From NCBI GenBank assembly GCA_046314755.1, contig JBKDBG010000075.1, positions 1 to 16,318 of the forward strand: a stretch of 16,318 nt of DNA, read 5' to 3'. How positions within the stretch are numbered: position 1 is the first letter of the stretch; each line of letters opens with the position of its first letter. This stretch comes from UBA6183 sp046314755. GTDB taxonomy: Bacteria; Bacteroidota; Bacteroidia; UKL13-3. The position numbers and the translations under genes were made by a program. The notes under the pieces are model-generated. The model saw only the letters and a program-made list of their open reading frames with translations. It ran no database searches and was not told the DNA's origin. This document shows, in pieces, positions 9,101 through 15,944 of this stretch.

Positions 9101-9473
9101 ACCTGCGTGCAGTTTCTTTTACCACTGCAAATGCCTCAGGAAGTATTTCTTGCAATACCTCTTCCAATAACTCATCACGCTTTTTACTTAGCTTTTCCAA
9201 GTTGCCAAACACCTCTTCCTTTTCAAAAAAGGTTAAATCAGTTTGCTCCGATTTATGCTTAAGTTCCGCAATTTCTTCATCAATATTTTTTAAATGCTCG
9301 GCTATGCGTTGTTTAAAAAGTTGCGTTTTGCCCCTCAATTCATCATTTGATAAATCACGCAGTTGCGCGTATTCCTCATTAATTAATTTAACCAGGGGAA
9401 GTATATTTTTTAAATCACGTTCTGATTTGCTTCCGAATACTTTGGTAAGTGCGTTAAAGATAGAACCTATCAT
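6150..9473 (-). CDS. secA: Protein translocase ATPase SecA, with Walker A Thr replaced by Pro
   Basis: A 1107-aa motor ATPase that pushes unfolded preproteins through SecYEG. It is longer than E. coli SecA (901 aa), as is usual in Bacteroidota. Visible in order: the N-terminal GSKSERDLKNILPLV; Walker A at 200-204; VVTVNDYLARRD (223-234); Walker B MVDEVDSVLIDDARTP (303-318); the preprotein cross-linking region; GMTGTAETEAGEFW; helicase motifs GTTSVEVSE and TNMAGRGTDIKLG; LRGRAGRQGDPGSSRF; the scaffold and wing domains; and a C-terminal zinc site CPCGSGKKYKACH (Cys1091, Cys1093, Cys1102, His1103) that binds SecB or lipid in relatives. The Walker A motif reads GEGKP instead of GEGKT (codon CCG at 8864-8862), although all other motifs are intact. 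This is either a base error or a real and surprising change. It is the first gene of a minus-strand set with deoC, the SPOR gene and the FAH gene. Confidence 0.97.
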   Translation of the reverse strand: MIGSIFNALTKVFGSKSERDLKNILPLVKLINEEYAQLRDLSNDELRGKTQLFKQRIAEHLKNIDEEIAELKHKSEQTDLTFFEKEEVFGNLEKLSKKRDELLEEVLQEILPEAFAVVKETARRLTEDKELVVTATDFDRELAAHKRIKKPVRIEGDKAVWSNTWEAAGSTVTWNMVHYDVQLIGGIVLHQGKISEMATGEGKPLVSTLPSYLNALCGLGVHVVTVNDYLARRDCEWNGPLFEFHGLRVDCIDYHQPNSPERRKAYQADIIYGTNNEFGFDYLRDNMARDLTELVQRKHHFAMVDEVDSVLIDDARTPLIISGPVPKGDDQQFHVLKPRIERIVNAQKSYINNALAEAKKLIAAGNEKDGGFKLLQAYRGLPKNSALIKFLGEQGVKQILLKTENYYMQDQQKEMHKVDADLYFTIDEKNNSIELTEKGVDLITASGEDAQFFIIPDVGAAIAEIEKSNLGDEEKAKTKEQLMLDFSIKSERIHTVNQLLKAYCMFDRDVEYIIADGKVKIVDEQTGRVLDGRRYSDGLHQAIEAKENVKVEAATQTYATITLQNYFRMYHKLAGMTGTAETEAGEFWEIYKLDVVVIPTNRSISRKDENDLIYKTKREKYNAVIDEVQRLTEAGRPVLVGTTSVEVSETLSRMLQLRKIKHNVLNAKQHQREADIVAEAGQAGTVTIATNMAGRGTDIKLGEGVKEAGGLAIIGTERHESRRVDRQLRGRAGRQGDPGSSRFYVSLEDDLMRLFGSERIASIMDRLGMKEGENIEHSLITKNIERAQRKVEQNNFGIRKRLLEYDDVMNSQREVIYTKRRNALYGDKLDLDFNNMLHDLCYELVESYKDAKSYQDFKLECLRLFAYEPVISDEQFLNGKMEEVVEQFFDEMLQHYHDKCANIAAEALPIVKNVFETQGQQFEMIGVPFTDGIRGIQIGVNLKKAVDNNGQEVINTFERFTTLHIIDDEWKEHLREMDDLKQSVQNAVLEQKDPLLIYKLESFNLFKDMLSRVNREVLGMLFRAYIPMQQSQPAAVNQAPKAMPQPKLQTSRTDEVVAAVQAHKQAMENSGDRPKQQQIINSDKIGRNDPCPCGSGKKYKACHGKEE

Positions 9474-9765
9474 CTGTTGCTGTTTTTCCTATTATATGAA
9501 GGGCGTAAAAATAATAAATTTTGCCCATGTTGCCGCATGTCATCACAAATAAAGCCAAGCTAAAATTAAGGAATTATTGGCAGGAGGCATTTACAGGCAG
9601 GTTCTTAAGTAAATCAAATTAAACACTCATTTTCAGCGGTATAGCACACAAAACAAGATTTATCACCTCATTTTATATAAAAAGGCAACTGACAGAAGTG
9701 CTTTTATCTTTTGTTCTTATTTAGATATTAAACTTAACAGCAGCAATATTTGAGAAAAGGCGGTA
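9474..9765. other. Intergenic region upstream of secA
   Basis: A 292-base A+T-rich stretch between the lipoprotein gene and secA, both on the minus strand. I see no coding frame with protein-like composition, no RNA gene and no good terminator. Minus-strand sequences such as TTTATTTG and TTAATTTG miss the Bacteroidota -7 consensus TAnnTTTG by one base each and lack a clear -33 partner. A secA promoter probably lies here but cannot be placed. Confidence 0.5.
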
Positions 9766-10518
9766 TCAAGGAGCTTTAACTATTTCGGAATATGAAACTT
9801 GAACCATTTCGGCAGTTTTGGGGAAAAATATTTTAACATCTTTTAATCCTAATGCATGTATTACTCCTTTGAAGGAATAAGATTTCGTACCAAAATGATC
9901 GTAAATGAGTTGTACCTGATCCCCTACTTTATAGCCATTAATATTTTTTTGAGTTGATGTGAAGAAGATTTGATGTGAATTTAAGCGCATTATTTTAATA
10001 GGGCCTTGGTAATTCTTGCCATAACAAAATACCCTAAACGCTTTACCGCTATTAAGCGCTGAATAAACAATACCCGAAATATTTTCATTAATGTAGATAG
10101 AATCTCCTAAGGCTACCATCGAATTAATATTGGAACGATTAAACAACGCCTTGTAATATTCGTTGGAATAAACTTGTTGCACCGTATCCGGTACAAATTT
10201 AATCACATCGGCTGCTACTACGGCTTTAGTAGTTAACCCAATTAACCAATAGGTATATTTAAAATCAACGGTAATATTTGCATATCGTTCATCCGGCCCA
10301 AGCGGCCTTAATGTTTGCATCACCTGTTTCGCTTCCAACACCAAGGCCTCTTTAGATAATCCTCCTATGTTAAAAACATGTATGGTTCGGGCTGAACCCG
10401 CAGTAAACGCAACATATTGGTGGTGTTTTTCAAACGAAGTGGGTTGAAATATGCCGGAATGAAAAGCACAAGAAGTAAACAATAATGTAATGGTAAACAG
10501 TAGCCCGAAATTTTTCAT
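9766..10518 (-). CDS. Putative lipoprotein of unknown function
   Basis: A 250-aa protein with a lipoprotein signal: MKN, a hydrophobic core (FGLLFTITL), then the lipobox LFTSC with Cys17 as the likely lipidated residue. Next comes AFHSG, and at 51-67 IGGLSKEALVLEAKQVM, followed by a strand NITVDFKYTYW. This N-terminal pattern (TSCAFHSG, then IGGLxKxALVxEAK) is one I associate with a small family of Bacteroidota lipoproteins without a known function. The C-terminal half (about 115-250) is beta-rich and has GDxVxL-like strands (KVGDQVQLIYD) that recall a small barrel fold, but I cannot name a domain. It is divergent from metF across a 218-base gap. The cell-envelope location is inferred from the signal. 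Confidence 0.85.
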   Translation of the reverse strand: MKNFGLLFTITLLFTSCAFHSGIFQPTSFEKHHQYVAFTAGSARTIHVFNIGGLSKEALVLEAKQVMQTLRPLGPDERYANITVDFKYTYWLIGLTTKAVVAADVIKFVPDTVQQVYSNEYYKALFNRSNINSMVALGDSIYINENISGIVYSALNSGKAFRVFCYGKNYQGPIKIMRLNSHQIFFTSTQKNINGYKVGDQVQLIYDHFGTKSYSFKGVIHALGLKDVKIFFPKTAEMVQVSYSEIVKAP

Positions 10519-10681
10519 AAAAAGTATTTCATAGGATGAATGTGCAAGGTACTGATAAGGATTAATTTTTAACGGTGTATATTATCCATAGGTTGATAAG
10601 AAGGAAGTACTATCCGCCAACCTCCTTGTTTATTGCTGAATAAGACGATTTGAAAACAATCAACTATAATTATCAAAAGCT

Positions 10682-10714
10682 TTTGTTTTTATTCCACTCA
10701 ATCTTATACATTTG
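10682..10714 (+). promoter_or_regulatory. Bacteroidota-type promoter of metF
   Basis: TTTG at 10682-10685 and TACATTTG at 10707-10714 match the Bacteroidota primary sigma consensus (-33 TTTG, -7 TAnnTTTG) with 21 bases between them. Transcription would start near 10720, leaving a leader of about 16 bases before the metF ATG. A leader that short has no room for a riboswitch. Confidence 0.7.
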
Positions 10715-10736
10715 CGTTTTAAGATGATTTGAAGCA

Positions 10737-11690
10737 ATGAAACTCACCGAAATAATTAACAACGCCAAAGACACTTTATTCTCTATTGAAATTTTACCTC
10801 CGCTAAAAGGTAAAGACATCAATAATTTATATGCAGGTATTGATCCGTTAATGGAATTTAAACCGGCATTTATTGATGTAACTTATCATAGAGAAGAGTT
10901 TATCTTACGCAAACGAAAAGACGGTGGTTTTGATAAAGTATTTACCCGCAAACGCCCTGGAACAGTAGCCATTTGTGCTGCCTTGATGAACCGCTACAAA
11001 GTGCAAGCCGTTCCTCATTTAATTTGTGGCGGATTTAGCAAAGAAGAAACTGAAAATGCATTAATTGACTTAAACTTTTTAGGTATTCAAAATGTATTGG
11101 TTTTACGAGGCGATAGCGTAAAAAATGAGCCTAATTTTGTGCCTGAACCCGATGGCAACAAAACAAGTTTAGAATTGCTCGAGCAAGTGGAAAACATGAA
11201 TAAAGGCAAATACCTTGATCATGAATTGGAAAATGCAACACCCACAAATTTTTGCATTGGAGTGAGCGGTTATCCCGAAAAACATTTTGAAGCTCCCAAT
11301 ATGAACAGCGACCTAAAATGGCTAAAACAAAAGGTAGATGCCGGTGCTGATTACATTGTAACACAAATGTTTTTTGACAATAAAAAGTTTTTTGAGTTTG
11401 TAGAAAAATGCCGAGCCATGGGCATTAATGTGCCTATCATACCGGGATTAAAACCAATGGCTTCTAAAAAACAGTTGGTGGCTTTACCTAAAATTTTTCA
11501 TATTGATTTACCGGATGATTTGGTAAATGCAGTAGAGGCTTGTAAAGACGATAAAGCCGTAAAACAAGTGGGTATTGAATGGGCCATTCAACAATCAAAA
11601 GAATTAAAAGCTGCAGGTGTGCCGGTGTTACACTACTACACCATGGGCTTAAGTGAAGCTACCAAAGCCATTGCCAGCCAAGTATTTTAA
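10737..11690 (+). CDS. metF: Methylenetetrahydrofolate reductase
   Basis: A 317-aa cytoplasmic FAD enzyme that reduces 5,10-methylene-THF to 5-methyl-THF, the methyl donor for methionine synthesis. The fold is a TIM barrel. Visible family landmarks are SIEILPP with Glu18 (E. coli Glu28, proton donor), FIDVTYH (45-51), VPHLICGGFSKEE (92-104), VLVLRGDS with Asp126 (E. coli Asp120, flavin tuning), DYIVTQMFFDN with Gln210 (E. coli Gln183), VPIIPGLKPM (233-242), and the terminal GVPVLHYYTMG. It is about 20 residues longer than the E. coli protein. It stands alone on the plus strand with its own promoter, no methionine-synthase gene is adjacent, and the next gene converges on it 98 bases downstream. 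Confidence 0.97.
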   Translation: MKLTEIINNAKDTLFSIEILPPLKGKDINNLYAGIDPLMEFKPAFIDVTYHREEFILRKRKDGGFDKVFTRKRPGTVAICAALMNRYKVQAVPHLICGGFSKEETENALIDLNFLGIQNVLVLRGDSVKNEPNFVPEPDGNKTSLELLEQVENMNKGKYLDHELENATPTNFCIGVSGYPEKHFEAPNMNSDLKWLKQKVDAGADYIVTQMFFDNKKFFEFVEKCRAMGINVPIIPGLKPMASKKQLVALPKIFHIDLPDDLVNAVEACKDDKAVKQVGIEWAIQQSKELKAAGVPVLHYYTMGLSEATKAIASQVF

Positions 11691-11788
11691 CGCCTTTATT
11701 GATTAAATTTTTAGGGTGAAGTTGAAATAAGGAATTCAATCAACCCATGGCATTACCTATTCAATTGCTTTTGAAAACAGATTGCTAA

Positions 11789-14605
11789 TTATCTGATTAA
11801 GGTAACTGTTCCTCGGTATAAATATTTTTTACCGTTAATAGCCGTTACTTCAGCTAAATACACATACACCCCATCCGGACAAGCTGTTCCATCTAAATAT
11901 CCATCCCAGCCATCATCAATATTTTCCGATGCATACACCATACTTCCCCAACGGTTGTAAATAAACATTTTGTATTTACTCACCCCATTATATCTTATTT
12001 TAAATCGATCATTAACCGAGTCAAAATTTGGGGTGAATACATTTGGAATAAATACTTCAAAGTCGGCTGTAACACTCACTTCTTTGGCTATTGAATCTTT
12101 ACAACCTTCGTTATTTTCAACCAATAACCACACCGAGTATTTACCTTCTTTGGTGTAAGGATGATTGGGGTTGGTACTATTATATTTTGCACCATCACCC
12201 ATTTGCCAAAAGTATTTGATAACTGAACTTCCGATGTAGGTAAATGCAACGGTATCATTCACCATTGGCATTAAAGGTAAATAGGTAAAATCGGCTGTAG
12301 GCTTAGCCACCACCCTAATATTTTTTTGAACGGAATCAACACACGCTCCATTTATTAATGTATATTTTATGGTGTACAATCCTGCTGCGCTTGGATTAAA
12401 CTCATTTCCATTCACCAATCCTCCTGAAAACATACCACCATTGGTTACCGGTACGAGCAACAATGGATCATCGCCTTCGCATAAAACAGTATCGGCTACG
12501 TTAAAATCGGCATTTGGTTGAGCAGATACTTCAATTATGCGAACCACGGAATCTTTGCATGTTCCATTATTCAACACATAACTTATCGGAAAAATTCCCG
12601 CAGCTGTAGGTGTAAACACATTACCCGAAACGCCTGTTCCATAAAACACACCACCGGTATTTGCAGGCACCAACGTTATGTTACCTTGATTGATACATAA
12701 AGTTGTATCGGCAACAGAAAAAGAAGCATCCGGTTTGTTGAGCACCGTAATGGTTTGCGATGAACTATCGGTGCATCCTAATGCTTGAATAATATATTTT
12801 ACTTGATGCGGACCAACTGCAGATGGTGTAAACGTATTGCCGGTTACATATGAACCTGCAAATGTGCCACCGCTAACGGTTGGTGTTAATACTGCATTAC
12901 CTGAATTTAAACACAATGTAGGTTGCGATACCGTAAAATTTGCATCGGGTTGAGGTGAAACATAAATGGTTTTGCTGCTTGAATCAATACATTGCCCCGA
13001 AGCAAGTTTGTATTTTACATTAAACACACCGGGAACGGTTGGCGTAAATACATTACTCACCACCGATACACCACTAAAAACTCCTCCTGCATTTAATGGA
13101 ATAAACACCACATTTTTTACTCCTAAACACACTAAGGTATCACTCACACCAAAAGTTGGGGATAATGGCGCGTTTACAAAAAATTTTCGGGTTAATGAAT
13201 CACTGCAACCATTTGCACTTAACACATATTTTACCTGATAAGTACCCGGTGTGGCAGGCACCACAAATTGATTTCCACTTACCTCATTTCCGCTAAAAAC
13301 ACCTCCTGTTTGTAGGGGATTTAATGCAACCAATCGGCCGGCTTCGGTGGTGCAAAAAACACTGTCAGTTGGTACAAAAAGTGGAGAAGGCGATTTGGTG
13401 AATCGAATGCGAATACTGTCTTTGGCAACACCACAACTTGCGTTTTGCGTTACGGCAAACCAAATAGCAAGGGTATCATTTATGGAAGGTGTATAAGTTG
13501 GCGTGAGTGATGCATTGGAAGACCAAGTTCCTTTCCCTGTGGTGGTCCATGTTACCGGATTTGCGCTTGAAGTGTTTGCAGTTAAACTCAATGCATTTTT
13601 ATTACACCTTACGGTATCGTTTGTGGCTGTAATGTTTATGTTACCCGTTGGTGCACTTACGTTAAATGAAACCGAATCAAGCACAAAGCCGCAATTTGCA
13701 TTGGCTCTTAAATACAACTTAACATTTCCGGTATAAGCTGGATTAATATTAAAAGTGGTTGATAATTGAGTAGAATCACCGCACGTTCCTGTATTTCTAT
13801 TGGCAGGATACCAATAAGAACAAGCAGTACCTGTTGTGGTTCCGGCTAAATTTACTGTTGCTCCGCTGCAATAGTTGGGCAAGGTTGTACCTGCATCTGC
13901 TGTGTATGGTGCAATCGGCACGGCACAACCATAATTGTAATACGTAGCATTTCCGGCATAATCAAAACTCACTCCCGAACCATCTTCCGATCCGGGTGTG
14001 CCATCCGCTTTAACCATTAAACTTCCATTGTGACGAACTGTATCTTTGCAAGTAGATGTTCCAATAATTAAGGTGCGAATGGTGTTGTTGGTGTTGTTTG
14101 AAAAATGACCGGATATAACAGCATTGTTATTTTGCAAAGCCACATACAAGGTATCTTTTAAGGTTGAAAAATCATGGGCTGTTGCGCTAAACTGTGTGCT
14201 GGTAATAATAAGTAAACGGGCATAAGCAGGTACTTGTTCGGATGGATTTACTTTGATTAATCTACCGCAATTACCCGCAGTAGCAATAGAATTGTTTATC
14301 GTTGTTAACTTATTTAAATTGGTTGTATTAAATGTTGCCCAACCCAACCAGGTGTTTGAGGTAGGCCAACTTACAGTATTAATGGTATTGAGTGTAATGG
14401 CATTAGGGCCAATACGCATACGCACCATTTCATCATAACCTTCGTCACTGGAACAAGCGTTTACCAAAATGCTTTCAATTTCAAAACATTTGGTAGGTAA
14501 TGGAGCGGATGAACCGGTTCCGGCACCGCATGGTTGAGCTTGCACCGTAAACACAAATAAAAAAATAAGTGCCACCGGTGCACCTAAACGACCCAATAAT
14601 TGCAT
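11789..14605 (-). CDS. Secreted multi-repeat protein with T9SS type B sorting domain
   Basis: A 938-aa extracellular protein. Signal peptide 1-23 (hydrophobic VALIFLFVFT, cut after VQA). Residues about 39-230 form an N-terminal domain starting CFEIESILVNAC, a pattern common at the front of Bacteroidota gliding-associated proteins. Residues 230-404 are beta-rich Ig-like sequence. Residues 405-766 are five tandem repeats of 72-75 residues with the pattern GGxFSGxxVxGNxFxP and a Cys pair each. Residues about 767-847 are a PKD domain (FWQMGDGAKY, NHPYTKEGKYSVWLLVEN). Residues 848-938 are the gliding-motility-type C-terminal domain (FIPNVFTPNFDSVNDRF, IYNRWGSMVY, GWDGYLDGTACPDGVYVY), which directs export by the type IX system. 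The role is probably adhesive or structural; no catalytic motif is seen. The neighbouring genes give no hint of its partner. Confidence 0.93.
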   Translation of the reverse strand: MQLLGRLGAPVALIFLFVFTVQAQPCGAGTGSSAPLPTKCFEIESILVNACSSDEGYDEMVRMRIGPNAITLNTINTVSWPTSNTWLGWATFNTTNLNKLTTINNSIATAGNCGRLIKVNPSEQVPAYARLLIITSTQFSATAHDFSTLKDTLYVALQNNNAVISGHFSNNTNNTIRTLIIGTSTCKDTVRHNGSLMVKADGTPGSEDGSGVSFDYAGNATYYNYGCAVPIAPYTADAGTTLPNYCSGATVNLAGTTTGTACSYWYPANRNTGTCGDSTQLSTTFNINPAYTGNVKLYLRANANCGFVLDSVSFNVSAPTGNINITATNDTVRCNKNALSLTANTSSANPVTWTTTGKGTWSSNASLTPTYTPSINDTLAIWFAVTQNASCGVAKDSIRIRFTKSPSPLFVPTDSVFCTTEAGRLVALNPLQTGGVFSGNEVSGNQFVVPATPGTYQVKYVLSANGCSDSLTRKFFVNAPLSPTFGVSDTLVCLGVKNVVFIPLNAGGVFSGVSVVSNVFTPTVPGVFNVKYKLASGQCIDSSSKTIYVSPQPDANFTVSQPTLCLNSGNAVLTPTVSGGTFAGSYVTGNTFTPSAVGPHQVKYIIQALGCTDSSSQTITVLNKPDASFSVADTTLCINQGNITLVPANTGGVFYGTGVSGNVFTPTAAGIFPISYVLNNGTCKDSVVRIIEVSAQPNADFNVADTVLCEGDDPLLLVPVTNGGMFSGGLVNGNEFNPSAAGLYTIKYTLINGACVDSVQKNIRVVAKPTADFTYLPLMPMVNDTVAFTYIGSSVIKYFWQMGDGAKYNSTNPNHPYTKEGKYSVWLLVENNEGCKDSIAKEVSVTADFEVFIPNVFTPNFDSVNDRFKIRYNGVSKYKMFIYNRWGSMVYASENIDDGWDGYLDGTACPDGVYVYLAEVTAINGKKYLYRGTVTLIR
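12308..13393 (-). repeat. Five tandem 72-residue Ig-like repeats inside the T9SS cargo gene
   Basis: The units start near residues 405, 480, 552, 624 and 696. The conserved Phe before each first strand falls at 410, 485, 557, 629 and 701, and recurs at 773 in the PKD domain. Each unit has a Cys pair: 418/467, 493/539, 565/611, 637/683 and 709/755. The last four pairs are all 46 residues apart. Only the first unit is three residues longer. This regularity points to repeated internal duplication of a 216-base unit. Confidence 0.9.
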
Positions 14606-14701
14606 GTATACTTAAGTAGAGTTGGAGGCAAAGTAACAAATTAATTACATAGGCCTTGTTATGTTTTCATTAAAAGTGGTTGTTTTATACCGCCACCTGA
14701 C

Positions 14702-14720
14702 TTCAATCATTTTCAATCAT
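14702..14720. repeat. Short direct repeat TTCAATCAT x2
   Basis: TTCAATCAT occurs at 14702-14710 and again at 14712-14720, so the two copies are 10 bases apart, about one helical turn. It lies about 100 bases upstream of the minus-strand T9SS cargo gene and 30 bases before the structured RNA candidate. It could be a protein-binding site or chance; nothing else supports either reading. Confidence 0.25.
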
Positions 14721-14747
14721 GACGAGCTTAATTTTACAGGCCATAAG

Positions 14748-14909
14748 GCAAACCTACTTTTGTGATGCTGTTTAGCGAGAGCAATAGCAGCATAATCGTT
14801 CTTAAAAGAACTGTTCTCCCCTCACTTACTTTTAGTAAAAGGAGAAATAGTGTTTTTCATATGTAGGTTGCAAAGCCGAACTGCCTTGGTGGTTCGGCTT
14901 TCTTTTTTT
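14748..14909 (+). ncRNA. Candidate structured RNA with three-hairpin junction and terminator
   Basis: The plus strand folds by eye into a closed junction. The outer helix is GC-AACCTAC (14748-14757, one bulged A) with GTAGGTT-GC (14863-14871), nine pairs. Inside are hairpin A, ATGCTG/CAGCAT (14765-14770 with 14788-14793), whose tip is GC-GAGA-GC, a GNRA tetraloop; hairpin B, GTTCT-TAAA-AGAAC (14798-14811); and hairpin C, TTCTCC (14814-14819) with GGAGAA (14841-14846). The junction is followed at once by an intrinsic terminator. No protein-like frame fills this span. It may be a free small RNA or a leader that controls the RHS-type gene starting 75 bases later. I do not recognise an Rfam family. 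Promoter and ends are not fixed, and folding by eye without homologues is weak proof. Confidence 0.45.
14872..14909 (+). terminator. Strong intrinsic terminator
   Basis: AAAGCCGAAC (14872-14881) pairs perfectly with GTTCGGCTTT (14892-14901) across a 10-base loop, followed by C and seven T residues. The T-run is on the plus strand only. No plus-strand protein gene ends upstream of it in this window (metF ends 3.2 kb away), so it must end a short RNA, act as an attenuator for the RHS-type gene, or be left from a lost gene. Confidence 0.85.
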
Positions 14910-14983
14910 GTGAAAAGTCAAAAGGATGAAAAGAAAAATTGAATATTAAAATTTGTCAGTTGACTGTATATTCGTTTTACTGT

Positions 14984-15943
14984 ATGATAAATCATAAAAC
15001 CAGAAGCTACGATATGCAAATTGGACGTTGGATGCAACCCGACCCTTTAATGCAACACTTTAGCCCTTACCTTGCCATGAGCAATAACCCTACCCTGTTT
15101 ACCGACCCTACCGGACTTTGGGATGGACAAGATGATCCTCCAAGAACATTTCCTATACCGATAACATCACGAACCATAGGCCTTGATGGCTTAGAAACTA
15201 TAGGTATGCGGGAGGCAACTATTTTTGCAAATAAACGCATTATTTACCCAAATAGCCTCTCTACAAACCATAGTGGAGGCGGAGACGGAGGAGGCTTTAT
15301 GGATGAGGTTAGAGTACCCGACAACTTTGGAACAAAATATAATATTACATACGCCCAAAGTGTATTGGATTACATGAAACGCGTTGATATTAACAATGCA
15401 AACCACCGCGCCTTTAACCAAACTAAAAATATGATGGAGAGGAGGGCCATAAGTGGTGGGGGGTATGGAATTAATGTGAATAATTTATCGATGGTTAATG
15501 GTTTGTTTGGCACGGTTGTAGGATTTGGCGAAGTTTCGACTCTTGCTGGCCAAGGTAAATACATTACATCAAAGGGGTTAATCAGAGACATTAATTACAC
15601 AAAACTTACCCAGCATTCGACAACATATGCCAATACAAGTAAAACTATAAAATCTTGGGGAAGAAATTCTGCATACCTTTCAATTGGATTAGATGCTTAT
15701 GCATATCGTAACAATCAAATTAGTGGAACACATTTCCTTGTAAATACAGGGGTCACAGCTTGGGGAGCCGGAATTGGCTGGTTAGGGATGGGAATACCCG
15801 CATTTGTAGGTGGCACAATGTATTTCGGGATAGATACATTTTACCCAGGAGGATTTTATAGTGCAATGCAAATGAATGGTGATTTAATAGAACAAAATCA
15901 AAAGATTTTAGGACCAGGATTTAATCTTTACAAAGACCATTAG
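14984..15943 (+). CDS. Orphan RHS core fragment with unknown C-terminal domain (candidate polymorphic toxin)
   Basis: The protein has 319 aa from ATG 14984 (334 aa if the TTG at 14939 is used; a TGA at 14927 closes the frame above). Its first 45 residues are the end of an RHS-repeat-associated core: KTRSYDMQIGRWMQPDP, FSPYLAMSNNPTLFTDPTGLW. In full RHS proteins this core ends a shell of more than 1000 residues, and the variable sequence after it is the toxin or effector tip. Here the whole shell is missing and the match begins at the start codon. The tip has a Gly-rich linker, a middle region with no nuclease, deaminase or protease motif that I recognise, and a C-terminal Gly/hydrophobic stretch (TAWGAGIGWLGMGIPAFVGG) followed by DTFYPGGFYSAMQ. 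The toxin role is inferred from RHS architecture and from the membrane protein gene starting 1 base after the stop. It could be a silent donor cassette or a decayed remnant. Confidence 0.75.
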   Translation: MINHKTRSYDMQIGRWMQPDPLMQHFSPYLAMSNNPTLFTDPTGLWDGQDDPPRTFPIPITSRTIGLDGLETIGMREATIFANKRIIYPNSLSTNHSGGGDGGGFMDEVRVPDNFGTKYNITYAQSVLDYMKRVDINNANHRAFNQTKNMMERRAISGGGYGINVNNLSMVNGLFGTVVGFGEVSTLAGQGKYITSKGLIRDINYTKLTQHSTTYANTSKTIKSWGRNSAYLSIGLDAYAYRNNQISGTHFLVNTGVTAWGAGIGWLGMGIPAFVGGTMYFGIDTFYPGGFYSAMQMNGDLIEQNQKILGPGFNLYKDH

Positions 15944-15944
15944 A

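Noticed and set aside
8947..9552. 201-codon plus-strand open frame
   Set aside because: It lies antisense to the conserved start of secA, is Ser-rich with no family signal, and is a shadow of the minus-strand codon use.
11691..11788. Terminator between convergent metF and the T9SS cargo gene
   Set aside because: Only a weak CAGAT/ATCTG hairpin with no T-run is visible.
14755..14762. TACTTTTG, a perfect match to the -7 consensus TAnnTTTG
   Set aside because: No good -33 element lies 19-21 bases upstream, and the site falls inside the closing helix of the RNA candidate. It may be a promoter only if the outer helix is not real.
14765..14866. 33-codon plus-strand frame (MLFSESNSSI...)
   Set aside because: It has no protein-like pattern and coincides with the hairpins of the RNA candidate.
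14880..14983. Hidden upstream RHS sequence in another frame (frameshifted pseudogene)
   Set aside because: I found no RHS-like residues in any plus-strand frame before the ATG, so this looks like an orphan tip, not a simple frameshift.
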